Assembly (NCBI GenBank): GCA_002762705.1
Contig: PCVE01000141.1
Location: 1-6,330, forward strand
Direction: 5' to 3'
Source: Candidatus Woesearchaeota archaeon CG11_big_fil_rev_8_21_14_0_20_43_8
GTDB taxonomy: Archaea > Nanobdellota > Nanobdellia > Woesearchaeales > CG08-08-20-14
DNA length: 6,330 nucleotides
Shown here piece after piece: positions 1 through 5,790 of the stretch. Under the pieces are notes generated by a model, which saw nothing but the letters and a program-made list of their open reading frames with translations, did not search any database and was not told where the DNA came from. Both the position numbers and the translations under genes were made by a program. How positions within the stretch are numbered: the first letter of the stretch is position 1; each line of letters opens with the position of its first letter.

Positions 1-435
1 CCTGCGCAGATGCGGGACGACGATCTCCTTCAGATAATCGAAAGGCATAGACCACTTCACATCTGTCCCTCCGGTGATGTTCAGCCTCACCTTCGATGAG
101 GCATTGATCGATGGCACAAGGAGCGACTGGAGGAGCAATGTTACCGATCCAGCTGTGCCGACATCGATATCGTATCTTCCGCCCTTCATCTTTCCAGGAT
201 AGAACGTCACTTCTGATGATCCTGGCTCAGCGCCTTCCACTTTCGCATCGCACATCATCTCAAGCGCTTTTATGCAATGCAGATGTTGGTTCTTAAGGCC
301 CGACGTGCATCGGCCTTTCCTGATGTTCGTGATCCTAAATGGCTTTCCTGTGAACGCAGACAATGCGAGCGCGGACCGAAGTATCTGCCCGCCGCCTTCG
401 CCATGCGATCCATCAAGTTCAAGTAATTCTGCCAT
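1..435 (-). CDS. rtcA: RNA 3'-terminal phosphate cyclase, N-terminal 145 residues (3' part off the left edge)
   Basis: RtcA uses ATP, through an enzyme-AMP intermediate, to turn an RNA 3'-phosphate into a 2',3'-cyclic phosphate in RNA end processing. The reading frame is open from ATG 435 to base 1. The family signature is clear: LDGSHGEGGGQILRSALALS near residues 7-26, KGRCTSGLKNQHL at 40-52, VEGAEPGS at 67-74, GTAGSVTLLLQ at 93-103, and GGTD at 122-125. This follows the remembered E. coli RtcA N-terminus segment by segment. Family members are about 340 residues, so roughly 195 residues, including the adenylated histidine near the C-terminus, lie outside the window and activity cannot be judged. 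The loop before GLKNQHL reads RCTS where E. coli has RAKP, a mild deviation. ATG 435 is chosen because the next residues align with the family start and a TATA-like box lies about 26 bp upstream, implying a leaderless mRNA. The identification is firm; whether the gene is intact is unknown. Confidence 0.95.
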   Translation of the reverse strand, partial: MAELLELDGSHGEGGGQILRSALALSAFTGKPFRITNIRKGRCTSGLKNQHLHCIKALEMMCDAKVEGAEPGSSEVTFYPGKMKGGRYDIDVGTAGSVTLLLQSLLVPSINASSKVRLNITGGTDVKWSMPFDYLKEIVVPHLRR

Positions 436-456
436 TGCCAGAAGTAAAGAGAGACC

Positions 457-468
457 ATATAAATATAT
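457..468 (-). promoter_or_regulatory. TATA box for rtcA
   Basis: Read on the minus strand this is ATATATTTATAT, close to the archaeal TATA consensus. The TATTTATA core (465-458) is centred 26.5 bp before ATG 435. Archaeal transcription normally starts about 25-27 bp past the box centre, so the mRNA should begin at or next to the start codon. No Shine-Dalgarno motif precedes the ATG, which fits leaderless translation. This is inferred from spacing and composition. Confidence 0.75.
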
Positions 469-539
469 GTCGCTACATAGGTTCAAAGTCATAATGTCTC
501 CAGAGAACTATTGTCCTTTATTTTGAGCAGAGCACCCTA

Positions 540-553
540 ATCCTTCAAAGGAT
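540..553. repeat. small inverted repeat (5-bp stem, 4-nt loop)
   Basis: ATCCT and AGGAT flank a TCAA loop, and the arms can extend one more pair with a tighter loop. It lies about 70 bp upstream of the rtcA promoter in the gene-poor gap. The stem is too short and has no T-run beside it, so I do not call it a terminator. It may be chance. Confidence 0.3.
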
Positions 554-640
554 CAGCGTGCGCATTCCTGCAAAAACACTTGCCAATCTTTTTTTGGAAT
601 TTGTACGACTTAGCCTTGATCGGATGTGAGGCAGAGAATC

Positions 641-663
641 GTCCGGTCCAAAAAGGACTGGAC
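641..663. repeat. strong hairpin: 9-bp stem with A5 (or U5) loop
   Basis: The arms GTCCGGTCC (641-649) and GGACTGGAC (655-663) enclose five A residues. As plus-strand RNA all nine positions pair, with one G-U. Four more pairs (635-638 with 666-669) can form below a 2x2 internal loop, giving an element of about 35 nt. It is the most stable-looking fold in the non-coding gap. It is not followed by a T-run on either strand, so it does not look like an intrinsic terminator. It could be part of a structured RNA, a protein-binding palindrome, or fortuitous. The one mismatch in the DNA palindrome is conserved as a wobble pair only in plus-strand RNA, which slightly favours that strand. Confidence 0.5.
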
Positions 664-719
664 TCTTCTAAAACTGAAAAAGATATTATCCAGAAACAGA
701 TTAACAAAACCAAAAAGCC

Positions 720-737
720 ATCAGCTAAGCCGCTGAT
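720..737. repeat. inverted repeat (6-bp stem, 6-nt loop)
   Basis: ATCAGC (720-725) and GCTGAT (732-737) pair perfectly around TAAGCC. It lies about 85 bp upstream of the TATA-like box of the SRPBCC gene. It could be an operator or a second helix of an RNA that includes the 641-663 hairpin. No function can be assigned. Confidence 0.35.
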
Positions 738-820
738 ATAGCAAGACATGAAGAACTTCCTAAATCCATGGAAAGACGACTTGATTAAATCTATATGATA
801 GAAGCAGTTCACCCAAAGGA

Positions 821-828
821 TTATTAAA
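821..828 (+). promoter_or_regulatory. probable TATA box for the SRPBCC gene
   Basis: TTATTAAA is centred 27.5 bp before the GTG at 852 and 36.5 bp before the ATG at 861. By the spacing seen at the other promoters here, transcription would start near 851, giving either a leaderless GTG start or a leader of about 10 nt carrying GGTGA at its 5' end. A second A/T stretch at 782-800 (TTAAATCTATATGA) could instead drive a transcript with a 40-nt leader. Confidence 0.5.
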
Positions 829-850
829 CAACACAAAAAGAATTTCATTG

Positions 851-855
851 GGTGA
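851..855 (+). promoter_or_regulatory. Shine-Dalgarno GGTGA before ATG 861
   Basis: GGTGA matches the complement of the archaeal 16S rRNA 3' end (UCACCUCC) and ends 5 nt before ATG 861. It is the only good ribosome binding site in the window, and it argues for 861 rather than the in-frame GTG at 852, which overlaps it. Confidence 0.55.
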
Positions 856-860
856 GTACG

Positions 861-1322
861 ATGAAAAAAACAACAATTGAACGCACATTCTATGCACCGA
901 TCGAGAAGGTATGGCAGGCATTCACTGTCCCGAAAGTGTTGAAGAGATGGTGGTCACCGGAAGGTATGGAACCGACCAATATCTCTGTCGATCTGAAGGA
1001 AGGTGGGATGTTTAGGTTCTGCTTCAAAAGCCAGGATCAAAAGCTGTTCTGCGGCCGCGGCACATACATAGACATCTCTAGACCGACAAAGCTCTCGTAT
1101 CTTGACACATTCTCTGACGTCGACGGAGAACCAGTTCCACCATCTTATTTCGGTATGCCGGGAGACGAGATAATCGAAGCGCTAGTCGAGATCAACCTGT
1201 CACAGAAAGGAAACAAGACACTACTGAATATCACGATGGACAACCACAATGACGAAACTATGACAAAAGACATGATCGATGGTTGGAACAGTATGTTCGA
1301 CAAGCTCCAACGAATCATCTGA
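861..1322 (+). CDS. AHSA1-like SRPBCC/START-fold domain protein
   Basis: A 153-residue protein of the SRPBCC superfamily, AHSA1 (Aha1 C-terminal-like) branch, a helix-grip fold that binds hydrophobic ligands. Family features run the full length: TIERTFYAPIEKVWQAFT at residues 5-22, the RWWSPEG motif at 29-35, VDLKEGGMFRF at 43-53, GRGTYIDISRPTKLSYL at 65-81, a GNKTLLNITM strand at 117-126, and the closing helix DGWNSMFDKLQRII at 140-153. The size is normal for single-domain members. In eukaryotes the related domain stimulates Hsp90, but prokaryotic single-domain proteins mostly have unknown ligands and archaea generally lack Hsp90, so no such role is implied. ATG 861 is chosen for its GGTGA site. 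A GTG at 852 in the same frame adds three residues and fits the TATA spacing better, so the start is uncertain. It stands alone and converges on the EamA gene, with 4 bp between stop codons. Confidence 0.9.
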   Translation: MKKTTIERTFYAPIEKVWQAFTVPKVLKRWWSPEGMEPTNISVDLKEGGMFRFCFKSQDQKLFCGRGTYIDISRPTKLSYLDTFSDVDGEPVPPSYFGMPGDEIIEALVEINLSQKGNKTLLNITMDNHNDETMTKDMIDGWNSMFDKLQRII

Positions 1323-1326
1323 TACA

Positions 1327-2190
1327 TCACTTCGCGATACCAACAAGCACGATGCCTATGAATATCACAAGCGACGCGACAAGCCGATTCATGAAATGCT
1401 TCTCTTTTAGCAACCTGATACCCATGAACACGCCGACCACTATGCTGAACTGACGAACCGCGACGGCATAGCTCACCTTGCTCATCTGAAAAGCGAACAG
1501 CACCACAGTATAGGTGAGGATGTTCAATATCGCGACAGAGATTATGTTTCTCTTGTTCCCTGCCCATTCAGATACAAGTGACGCGCGGTCGCTCTTTATC
1601 ATGACAAAAAAAGAATAATATACACCGATCAGCATGTTGAATAGAAAGAAATACATGAACGGGTTGATATAGTCGACAGCGACTTTGTCGATAAGTGAAT
1701 ACACTGCAGAACAGAACGCGGTCAGCAATGCGAAGAAGGTCGACCACTTGAGGAAATTTCTCTTTATTGTCCTAAGAGACGTGCCTTCAAGATGCAGAAG
1801 GAACACACCGGCAAGGATCACGAAGATGCCGATGATGCCTATGCCGCTCAGACGTTCGCCGATGAAGAAGAATGAAAGCAGCGGAACGAACAGGAGAGCG
1901 CATCTTGCGATCGGATAAGCCACAGAGAGATCCCCGCCGTCATAGGCTTTCGCCAAGAATATATAATATAGGAAACCAACAGTGCCCGAACCAAATACGA
2001 AGATAAGACTTCTTACTGGCACAGGATAATAGCGCAGCATCACAAGGAATGGCACGATAAACAATCCGACCTCTGCGACTTTTGTCAGCCAGAAGAATAT
2101 GTGTTTATCCTTCGCCTGCTTCGCGATCATGTTCCAAAGAGCATGGGTGAATGTCGAGCCGAAGATCATGGCCATGGCCAACAGATTCAT
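1327..2190 (-). CDS. EamA/DMT-superfamily transporter, 10 TM
   Basis: A 287-residue integral membrane protein with about ten hydrophobic helices (roughly 2-20, 31-52, 61-81, 95-111, 117-135, 148-168, 177-199, 214-235, 240-260, 268-285). It shows the duplicated five-helix EamA layout. Each half carries the typical end of repeat: AYPIARCALLFVPLLSFFFI then GERLS at 91-115, and SYAVAVRQFSIVVGVFMGI then LKEKHFMNRL at 240-270. ALWNMIAKQ in helix 1 and the AYDGGDLSVAYPIAR stretch are common in this group. DMT members export or exchange small metabolites, amino acids, nucleotide sugars or lipids; the substrate cannot be read from the sequence. Its ATG overlaps the TGA of the upstream helical-protein gene as ATGA, so the two are probably one transcript with coupled translation. 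There is no separate promoter before it. A second in-frame ATG lies five codons in, but the overlap favours the first. Confidence 0.92.
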   Translation of the reverse strand: MNLLAMAMIFGSTFTHALWNMIAKQAKDKHIFFWLTKVAEVGLFIVPFLVMLRYYPVPVRSLIFVFGSGTVGFLYYIFLAKAYDGGDLSVAYPIARCALLFVPLLSFFFIGERLSGIGIIGIFVILAGVFLLHLEGTSLRTIKRNFLKWSTFFALLTAFCSAVYSLIDKVAVDYINPFMYFFLFNMLIGVYYSFFVMIKSDRASLVSEWAGNKRNIISVAILNILTYTVVLFAFQMSKVSYAVAVRQFSIVVGVFMGIRLLKEKHFMNRLVASLVIFIGIVLVGIAK

Positions 2191-3002
2191 CTCTTCAGCC
2201 CCTGGACCATCTTATGGATCCCTTTCCTGACGATATTTTGATCATCCACAATATATTTCCCAGCGTAACGAAGAAGCAGATAGATAAACGTCAGCTCATA
2301 AGTGCCAGGGCTCACGATATAGAAACTGGTCAGCAGATAGGCGAGCTTCGATTTCTTTGGATGTTCAAGGATCTGGTTCAGATGATGATATACACGATCT
2401 ATATCTTTCTTCACATAGGTATAGACACGCATCTTCTTCAGCGCCTCAGCGATGCCAAGGAGTTCAAGCGCTTTCTCATTGACTGCTTTGACATCTGACG
2501 CGACCTTGATCATATCCCTTATGCCCACATTCAATTTCAGGAAAAGATCTCTCTCTTTCTCTAGCGATTCTAAGTCTTTCTTGCCATGCTTTATCTGAGT
2601 GATCCTTTTTGAGATGAAACCTAAAAATTCCCCGCTGAGCTTCGCCTCTTCGATGCATTCAAGCTTCAGCTTCTGGAAACTCTCTTTTATTTTATAACGC
2701 ATGACACTATGAAGACGTGTATAGCCAATGAGACGCAATTGTCTGCGGAAGCTTGAATCCATCCCGATTATGTGGCCTGACACCTGCCGAAAATCCGGAT
2801 CTATCTTCGAGAAGACCTTGATATCTTTTGATAGCTGCCTATTCAGCTTATGTTCTGTCTTGACAATCGAAGACAATGACCTCATCAGAGAAAGAGCTGT
2901 CTTCCTGTCATCTTCAGAAAGGAATTGTTCTATATCCACCATTATCTGGAACTTCTCGCGATGAAGATTCAACCTCTGCTTGAAGATTTCATGGATAGCC
3001 AT
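2187..3002 (-). CDS. conserved-looking helical protein of unknown function
   Basis: I do not recognise this 271-residue protein. It is rich in Lys, Glu, Leu and Ile and looks almost wholly alpha-helical, with charged amphipathic or coiled-coil stretches at about 5-65 and 100-215. One hydrophobic segment stands out near the C-terminus (about 219-250), containing IVSPGTYELTFIYLLLRYAG. That segment could be a membrane helix pair or a buried hairpin, and its Pro-Gly turn suggests the latter shape. No enzyme motif, zinc ligand cluster or nucleotide-binding loop is visible. It is the first gene of a leftward operon with the EamA transporter (4-bp ATGA overlap). It is divergent from the Ski2-like helicase, with a 53-bp intergenic region that seems to hold a single core promoter for both. 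Coding evidence is good: long open frame, codon usage like its neighbours, leaderless promoter at the right distance. ATG 3002 has no better rival. Confidence 0.85.
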   Translation of the reverse strand: MAIHEIFKQRLNLHREKFQIMVDIEQFLSEDDRKTALSLMRSLSSIVKTEHKLNRQLSKDIKVFSKIDPDFRQVSGHIIGMDSSFRRQLRLIGYTRLHSVMRYKIKESFQKLKLECIEEAKLSGEFLGFISKRITQIKHGKKDLESLEKERDLFLKLNVGIRDMIKVASDVKAVNEKALELLGIAEALKKMRVYTYVKKDIDRVYHHLNQILEHPKKSKLAYLLTSFYIVSPGTYELTFIYLLLRYAGKYIVDDQNIVRKGIHKMVQGLKR

Positions 3003-3020
3003 CCTAAAAGAGCAGATAGA

Positions 3021-3039
3021 AGCATTTATTAATTAAGCT
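3021..3039. promoter_or_regulatory. shared bidirectional core promoter (TATA-like, symmetric)
   Basis: AGCATTTATTAATTAAGCT is the only A/T-rich box in the 53-bp gap between the divergent starts at 3002 (minus) and 3056 (plus). The central TTTATTAA (3025-3032) is centred 26.5 bp from the minus ATG and 27.5 bp from the plus ATG. It reads TTAATAAA on the other strand and abuts the palindrome TTAATTAA, with AGC/GCT arms at the edges. Both mRNAs would be leaderless. The position is read from the sequence; use in both directions is inferred. Confidence 0.65.
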
Positions 3040-3055
3040 TTTCTCTTTTGGCTTG

Positions 3056-4975
3056 ATGGAGACAAAATATAAGGGTTTCATTCTTGACCCATTCCAGGTA
3101 GAGTCAGTAGAATGCATCGAAAAGAATCATTCTGTGGTTGTCAGCGCTGCTACTGGCACAGGCAAGACACTTGTGGCAGATTATATAATAGATAAAGCCA
3201 TCAAAGCAGGCAAGCGCGTGATATACACTGCTCCGATAAAGGCCCTATCCAACCAGAAATTCAGGGATTTCCGTAAAGAATACGGCGACAGGGTCGGCCT
3301 GCTGACAGGAGATATATCAATCAATGAGAGGGCCCCTATACTTGTCATGACAACTGAGATCTATAGAAACATGCTCATGTCAAGAGACGCGACGCTTGAA
3401 GAGCTAAGCTATGTCGTGTTTGACGAGATCCATTTCATAAATGATATCGAACGTGGGACAGTATGGGAAGAATCGATAATATTCAGCCCGCCATATGTGC
3501 GTTTCCTATGTCTCAGCGCGACAATACCAAATGCGAAACAGTTCGCGCAATGGATTCAATCCATCCAAGGGCATACAGTCGATGTTGTCATCTATGATAA
3601 GAGAGCAGTGCCACTGAAGCATTATGGTTATGAACACGATATTGGTCTTTTTGAAATCGAGAGGCTTCCAGAGATAAAAGAGCTTCTTAGTTATCCTAGC
3701 TATGATAGGGCAATGCCACACAGAAGAAACAAGAGATTCAAAGAGAATCCTACCGCAGCAAGCCATCTGGATATCATCGATGAGATACGGGACGGCAAGA
3801 TGCCATGCATATTTTTTGTCTTCTCAAGGAAAGCATGCTATCAGAAAGCGCAGGAAGCGTCCCAAAGATTCGATTTCACGACAAAACAGGAAAAAGAAGA
3901 GATAATCAGCCGATTCAACAAGATCGTGCCTCCTGAAGTCAGGTCCATGGACAGCGCGAGAGCGATAAAGAGATACCTCACAAAGGGCATCGGCGTGCAT
4001 AACGCAGGTGTGCTCCCTAACCTGAAAGAGATCGTTGAGGTCCTCTTCAATGATGGTCTGATAAAGATTCTCTATGCGACCGAGACATTCGCAGTCGGGA
4101 TAAACATGCCAGCAAAGACAGTGTGTTTCAATTCACTCGAGAAATATGATGGGATCAGCTTTCGTTATCTCCATTCAAAAGAATATTTCCAGATGGCTGG
4201 ACGTGCCGGACGACGTGGTATCGACAAGGAAGGCAATGTGATCATCCTCATCGACAAGTCTCATATGGATCTGAACAAAGTCATCAATCTATGCGGAAAA
4301 GACATAGAACCAATCATCAGTCAATTCAGGGTGAGTTATAACACTGTCCTCAATCTCAAGAAACATTACCCTGAGAAGACTATCGAGAAGCTCCTGAAAA
4401 GCAATTTTGGTTATTTTGTCATGAAGACCAGCAAGAAACAGGTCAGGATCATGGCGACTTACCAGAACATGGTTAGGAAACTAAAACAGGAAGGCTATCT
4501 CAAGGATGGATTCCTGACTGAGAAAGGCGAGTTTGCGACATACATCTATACAAATGAACTTTTGATCTCAGAGCTCATGTTCACAGGTGTCTTCAAAGAA
4601 CTATCTATCAGAGAGATAAACATACTTGTCGGATCGATCGCATATGAACCACGTGGCGCAGACAGATTCCGGATAAACCACCAGGTCGGCCAGATCATGA
4701 ACAAGATAAACAAGAACATGATCATCAGAAAAGGCGTCAGCATCATGAACATCAAGCGGGTGTATCACCTGTTCGACAGATGGAGCAAGGGATGCGAATT
4801 CGAGGAGCTTCTTGACCTATGCAGCATAGATGAAGGCAACATAATCCGACTGTTCCGTCATGCGATCGACATACTAAAACAGATAAGGAAAGCGACGACA
4901 GACCAGCAGATGGGTGAGAAACTTACTGAATGCATAGGTGCGCTTGATCGGGATATCGTCGAAGTGAAGTTCTAG
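3056..4975 (+). CDS. Ski2/Mtr4-like superfamily 2 RNA helicase (arch-less, with DSHCT domain)
   Basis: A 639-residue ATP-dependent helicase of the Ski2-like family. Motifs in order: Q-motif region DPFQVESVECIE (11-22), motif I AATGTGKT (31-38, Lys37), Ia TAPIKALSNQKFRDF (58-72), TGDISIN (84-90), MTTEIYRNML (98-107), motif II DEIH (123-126), ERGTVWEESI (132-141), motif III SATIPNA (154-160), motif IV near 251-261, VHNAGVLP (314-321), motif V ATETFAVGINMPAKT (341-355), motif VI QMAGRAGRRGID (379-390). ISQFRVSYNTVLNL (421-434) and the C-terminal region (471-639), ending EGNIIRLFRHAIDILKQI and RDIVEV, match the Mtr4/Ski2 DSHCT domain. Between them only a short linker replaces the arch/KOW insertion of eukaryotic Mtr4. 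It is closer to Ski2/Mtr4 than to archaeal Hel308, so an RNA role is likelier; archaeal ASH-Ski2 helicases are reported to work with aRNase J and the exosome. ATG 3056 fits a leaderless start; an in-frame TTG lies one codon upstream. Confidence 0.93.
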   Translation: METKYKGFILDPFQVESVECIEKNHSVVVSAATGTGKTLVADYIIDKAIKAGKRVIYTAPIKALSNQKFRDFRKEYGDRVGLLTGDISINERAPILVMTTEIYRNMLMSRDATLEELSYVVFDEIHFINDIERGTVWEESIIFSPPYVRFLCLSATIPNAKQFAQWIQSIQGHTVDVVIYDKRAVPLKHYGYEHDIGLFEIERLPEIKELLSYPSYDRAMPHRRNKRFKENPTAASHLDIIDEIRDGKMPCIFFVFSRKACYQKAQEASQRFDFTTKQEKEEIISRFNKIVPPEVRSMDSARAIKRYLTKGIGVHNAGVLPNLKEIVEVLFNDGLIKILYATETFAVGINMPAKTVCFNSLEKYDGISFRYLHSKEYFQMAGRAGRRGIDKEGNVIILIDKSHMDLNKVINLCGKDIEPIISQFRVSYNTVLNLKKHYPEKTIEKLLKSNFGYFVMKTSKKQVRIMATYQNMVRKLKQEGYLKDGFLTEKGEFATYIYTNELLISELMFTGVFKELSIREINILVGSIAYEPRGADRFRINHQVGQIMNKINKNMIIRKGVSIMNIKRVYHLFDRWSKGCEFEELLDLCSIDEGNIIRLFRHAIDILKQIRKATTDQQMGEKLTECIGALDRDIVEVKF

Positions 4976-4980
4976 TAAAT

Positions 4981-4988
4981 TATTTATA
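4981..4988 (+). promoter_or_regulatory. TATA box for the 237-residue membrane protein gene
   Basis: TATTTATA is centred 27.5 bp before ATG 5012 and begins just five bases after the helicase stop codon. There is no Shine-Dalgarno site before 5012, so a leaderless transcript independent of the helicase is likely. Read-through from the helicase gene remains possible. Confidence 0.7.
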
Positions 4989-5011
4989 CACTCTATTTCA
5001 ATATCAATATC

Positions 5012-5725
5012 ATGGAGACTTCTGACCCTTGGATCGTCGCGAAAGAATATGTCAGGCAATGCCAGGCAAAAGGATATTCTGATGAATCAATCAAGGCTTC
5101 ACTGAAGAATAGCGGATGGCAAGACCAGCAACTAGAAACATTATTCAAAAAAGAAGGACCGACTAAAAAAAAGAGATCCCACATAATCCCGATAGTATTG
5201 TTCACAACATTCATCCTGATCGTCCTAACTGGTGCGGTCGCTGGATATTTCTATTTCTTTGTCGTCTCGCCAACATTTGTCAAAGAGCCCGATATCCAGA
5301 AACCTAATATGGAATATGAGATAATTGAAAATCTCACTGTCACGACTGAAAAGAAGCAGACCTTCAACCCATACCCAGAACACATCTCATATGTATTGAA
5401 CAAACTTGATGGATACAAATTGCATGAAAGTCCACTGGACAAAGCCATGCCTGAGATCGAAGTATTCTTATCAGACACATCCAGCCGATATTCTGCAAAA
5501 GTGGTCGATAATGATGTGACGACTGAAAAGAGACCCGCTGATGACCCAGATTTAAGGATCACCATGACAAGCAAAGCATTGGCAAAGCTTGTAGATGCGC
5601 CAGATGTCAAATCACTTGCCTCAGACTACGCGAACAATAAGACAATCTACTTAGAAGTGCTAAAAGACGACCAGATACTCGCACTCAAAGGTTACAAAGC
5701 GATCTATGACGCGATACAGGAATGA
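5012..5725 (+). CDS. single-pass membrane protein with N-terminal UBA-like helical domain, function unknown
   Basis: This 237-residue protein has three parts. Residues 5-47 form a small three-helix pattern (EYVRQCQAKGYSDESIKASL, then SGWQDQQLETLF) that resembles the short UBA-like domains often found before membrane helices in archaeal proteins. A basic patch KKKRS (52-56) is followed by one strong membrane helix at about 58-85. With the positive charges on the N-terminal side, residues 1-56 should be cytoplasmic and the remaining 150 residues outside. The outer part starts with an extended acidic linker (about 87-120) and ends in a mixed fold. Its segment DLRITMTSKALAKLVDAP, then LEVLKDDQILALKGYKAI (180-231), faintly recalls SCP2-like domains; that is a weak guess. 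There are no cysteines in the outer part and no catalytic motif. It has its own promoter and lies 36 bp after the helicase, so a functional link to the helicase is not implied. Confidence 0.85.
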   Translation: METSDPWIVAKEYVRQCQAKGYSDESIKASLKNSGWQDQQLETLFKKEGPTKKKRSHIIPIVLFTTFILIVLTGAVAGYFYFFVVSPTFVKEPDIQKPNMEYEIIENLTVTTEKKQTFNPYPEHISYVLNKLDGYKLHESPLDKAMPEIEVFLSDTSSRYSAKVVDNDVTTEKRPADDPDLRITMTSKALAKLVDAPDVKSLASDYANNKTIYLEVLKDDQILALKGYKAIYDAIQE

Positions 5726-5748
5726 AGAGAACTTCTGGTAAAAATAAG

Positions 5749-5762
5749 AATATCGAAATATT
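5749..5762 (+). terminator. weak hairpin plus T-run after the membrane protein gene
   Basis: AATAT and ATATT (5749-5753, 5758-5762) flank a CGAA loop and run into TTT up to 5765. This could end the 5012-5725 transcript, since archaeal termination mainly needs T-runs. However, the T-run is also the TATA box of the next gene and the stem is all A/T, so the hairpin may be incidental or could act as a small palindromic operator. Confidence 0.3.
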
Positions 5763-5768
5763 TTTAAA
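5761..5768 (+). promoter_or_regulatory. TATA box for the winged-helix/coiled-coil gene
   Basis: TTTTTAAA is centred 26.5 bp before ATG 5791, within the spacing seen at the other promoters in this window. No ribosome binding site precedes the ATG, so a leaderless mRNA is expected. Confidence 0.7.
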
Positions 5769-5790
5769 CCATCCAACCCGTTAAAGACAC

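Larger units (their letters stand above)
436..860. other. 425-bp gap between rtcA and the SRPBCC gene, no convincing gene
   Basis: This is the only long gene-poor stretch in the window. It holds the rtcA promoter at one end and the promoter of the rightward gene at the other. Between them are three short inverted repeats (540-553, 641-663, 720-737). Plus-strand frames are broken by stops; one frame stays open from 541 to a TAG at 739 but has no start codon. A minus-strand frame (848-537) is open for 103 codons, but its leucine codons are nearly all TTA/TTG, unlike the CTN-rich neighbours, and it has no promoter. I looked for a tRNA T-arm, C/D boxes and other familiar RNA signatures and found none that hold. 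It could be plain spacer, an unknown small RNA, or a decayed gene. Confidence 0.6.

Noticed and set aside
270..458. 62-codon minus-strand frame overlapping rtcA
   Set aside because: It is an out-of-frame shadow of rtcA; the true rtcA frame begins at 435 and matches the family throughout.
478..492. GGTTCAAAGTC resembling a tRNA T-arm
   Set aside because: The flanking bases do not form the 5-bp T-stem and there is no acceptor, anticodon or D-arm around it.
622..737. Possible C/D-box small RNA (CTGA at 673-676 and 733-736, GATGTGA near 624)
   Set aside because: The C-like box deviates from RUGAUGA, no paired C'/D' set is present, and CTGA tetramers are expected by chance.
541..741. Plus-strand frame open for 66 codons without a start, ending in a Lys-rich stretch
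   Set aside because: It lacks a plausible start codon, overlaps the strong hairpin, and resembles no known protein. It could be a remnant but cannot be supported as a pseudogene.
537..848. 103-codon minus-strand frame resembling a small hydrophobic, Phe/Cys-rich membrane protein (MKFFLCCLIILW start, basic tail)
   Set aside because: Leucine is almost always TTA/TTG and the protein is very Phe-rich, as expected opposite A-rich DNA and unlike neighbouring genes. No TATA box lies about 27 bp upstream of 848, and its start would sit inside the promoter/start region of the SRPBCC gene. I recognise no homologue.
1145..1567. 140-codon minus-strand frame spanning the convergent gene ends
   Set aside because: It overlaps two well-supported genes in other frames, and its composition (Cys/His/Arg-rich, no fold pattern) is typical of a shadow frame.
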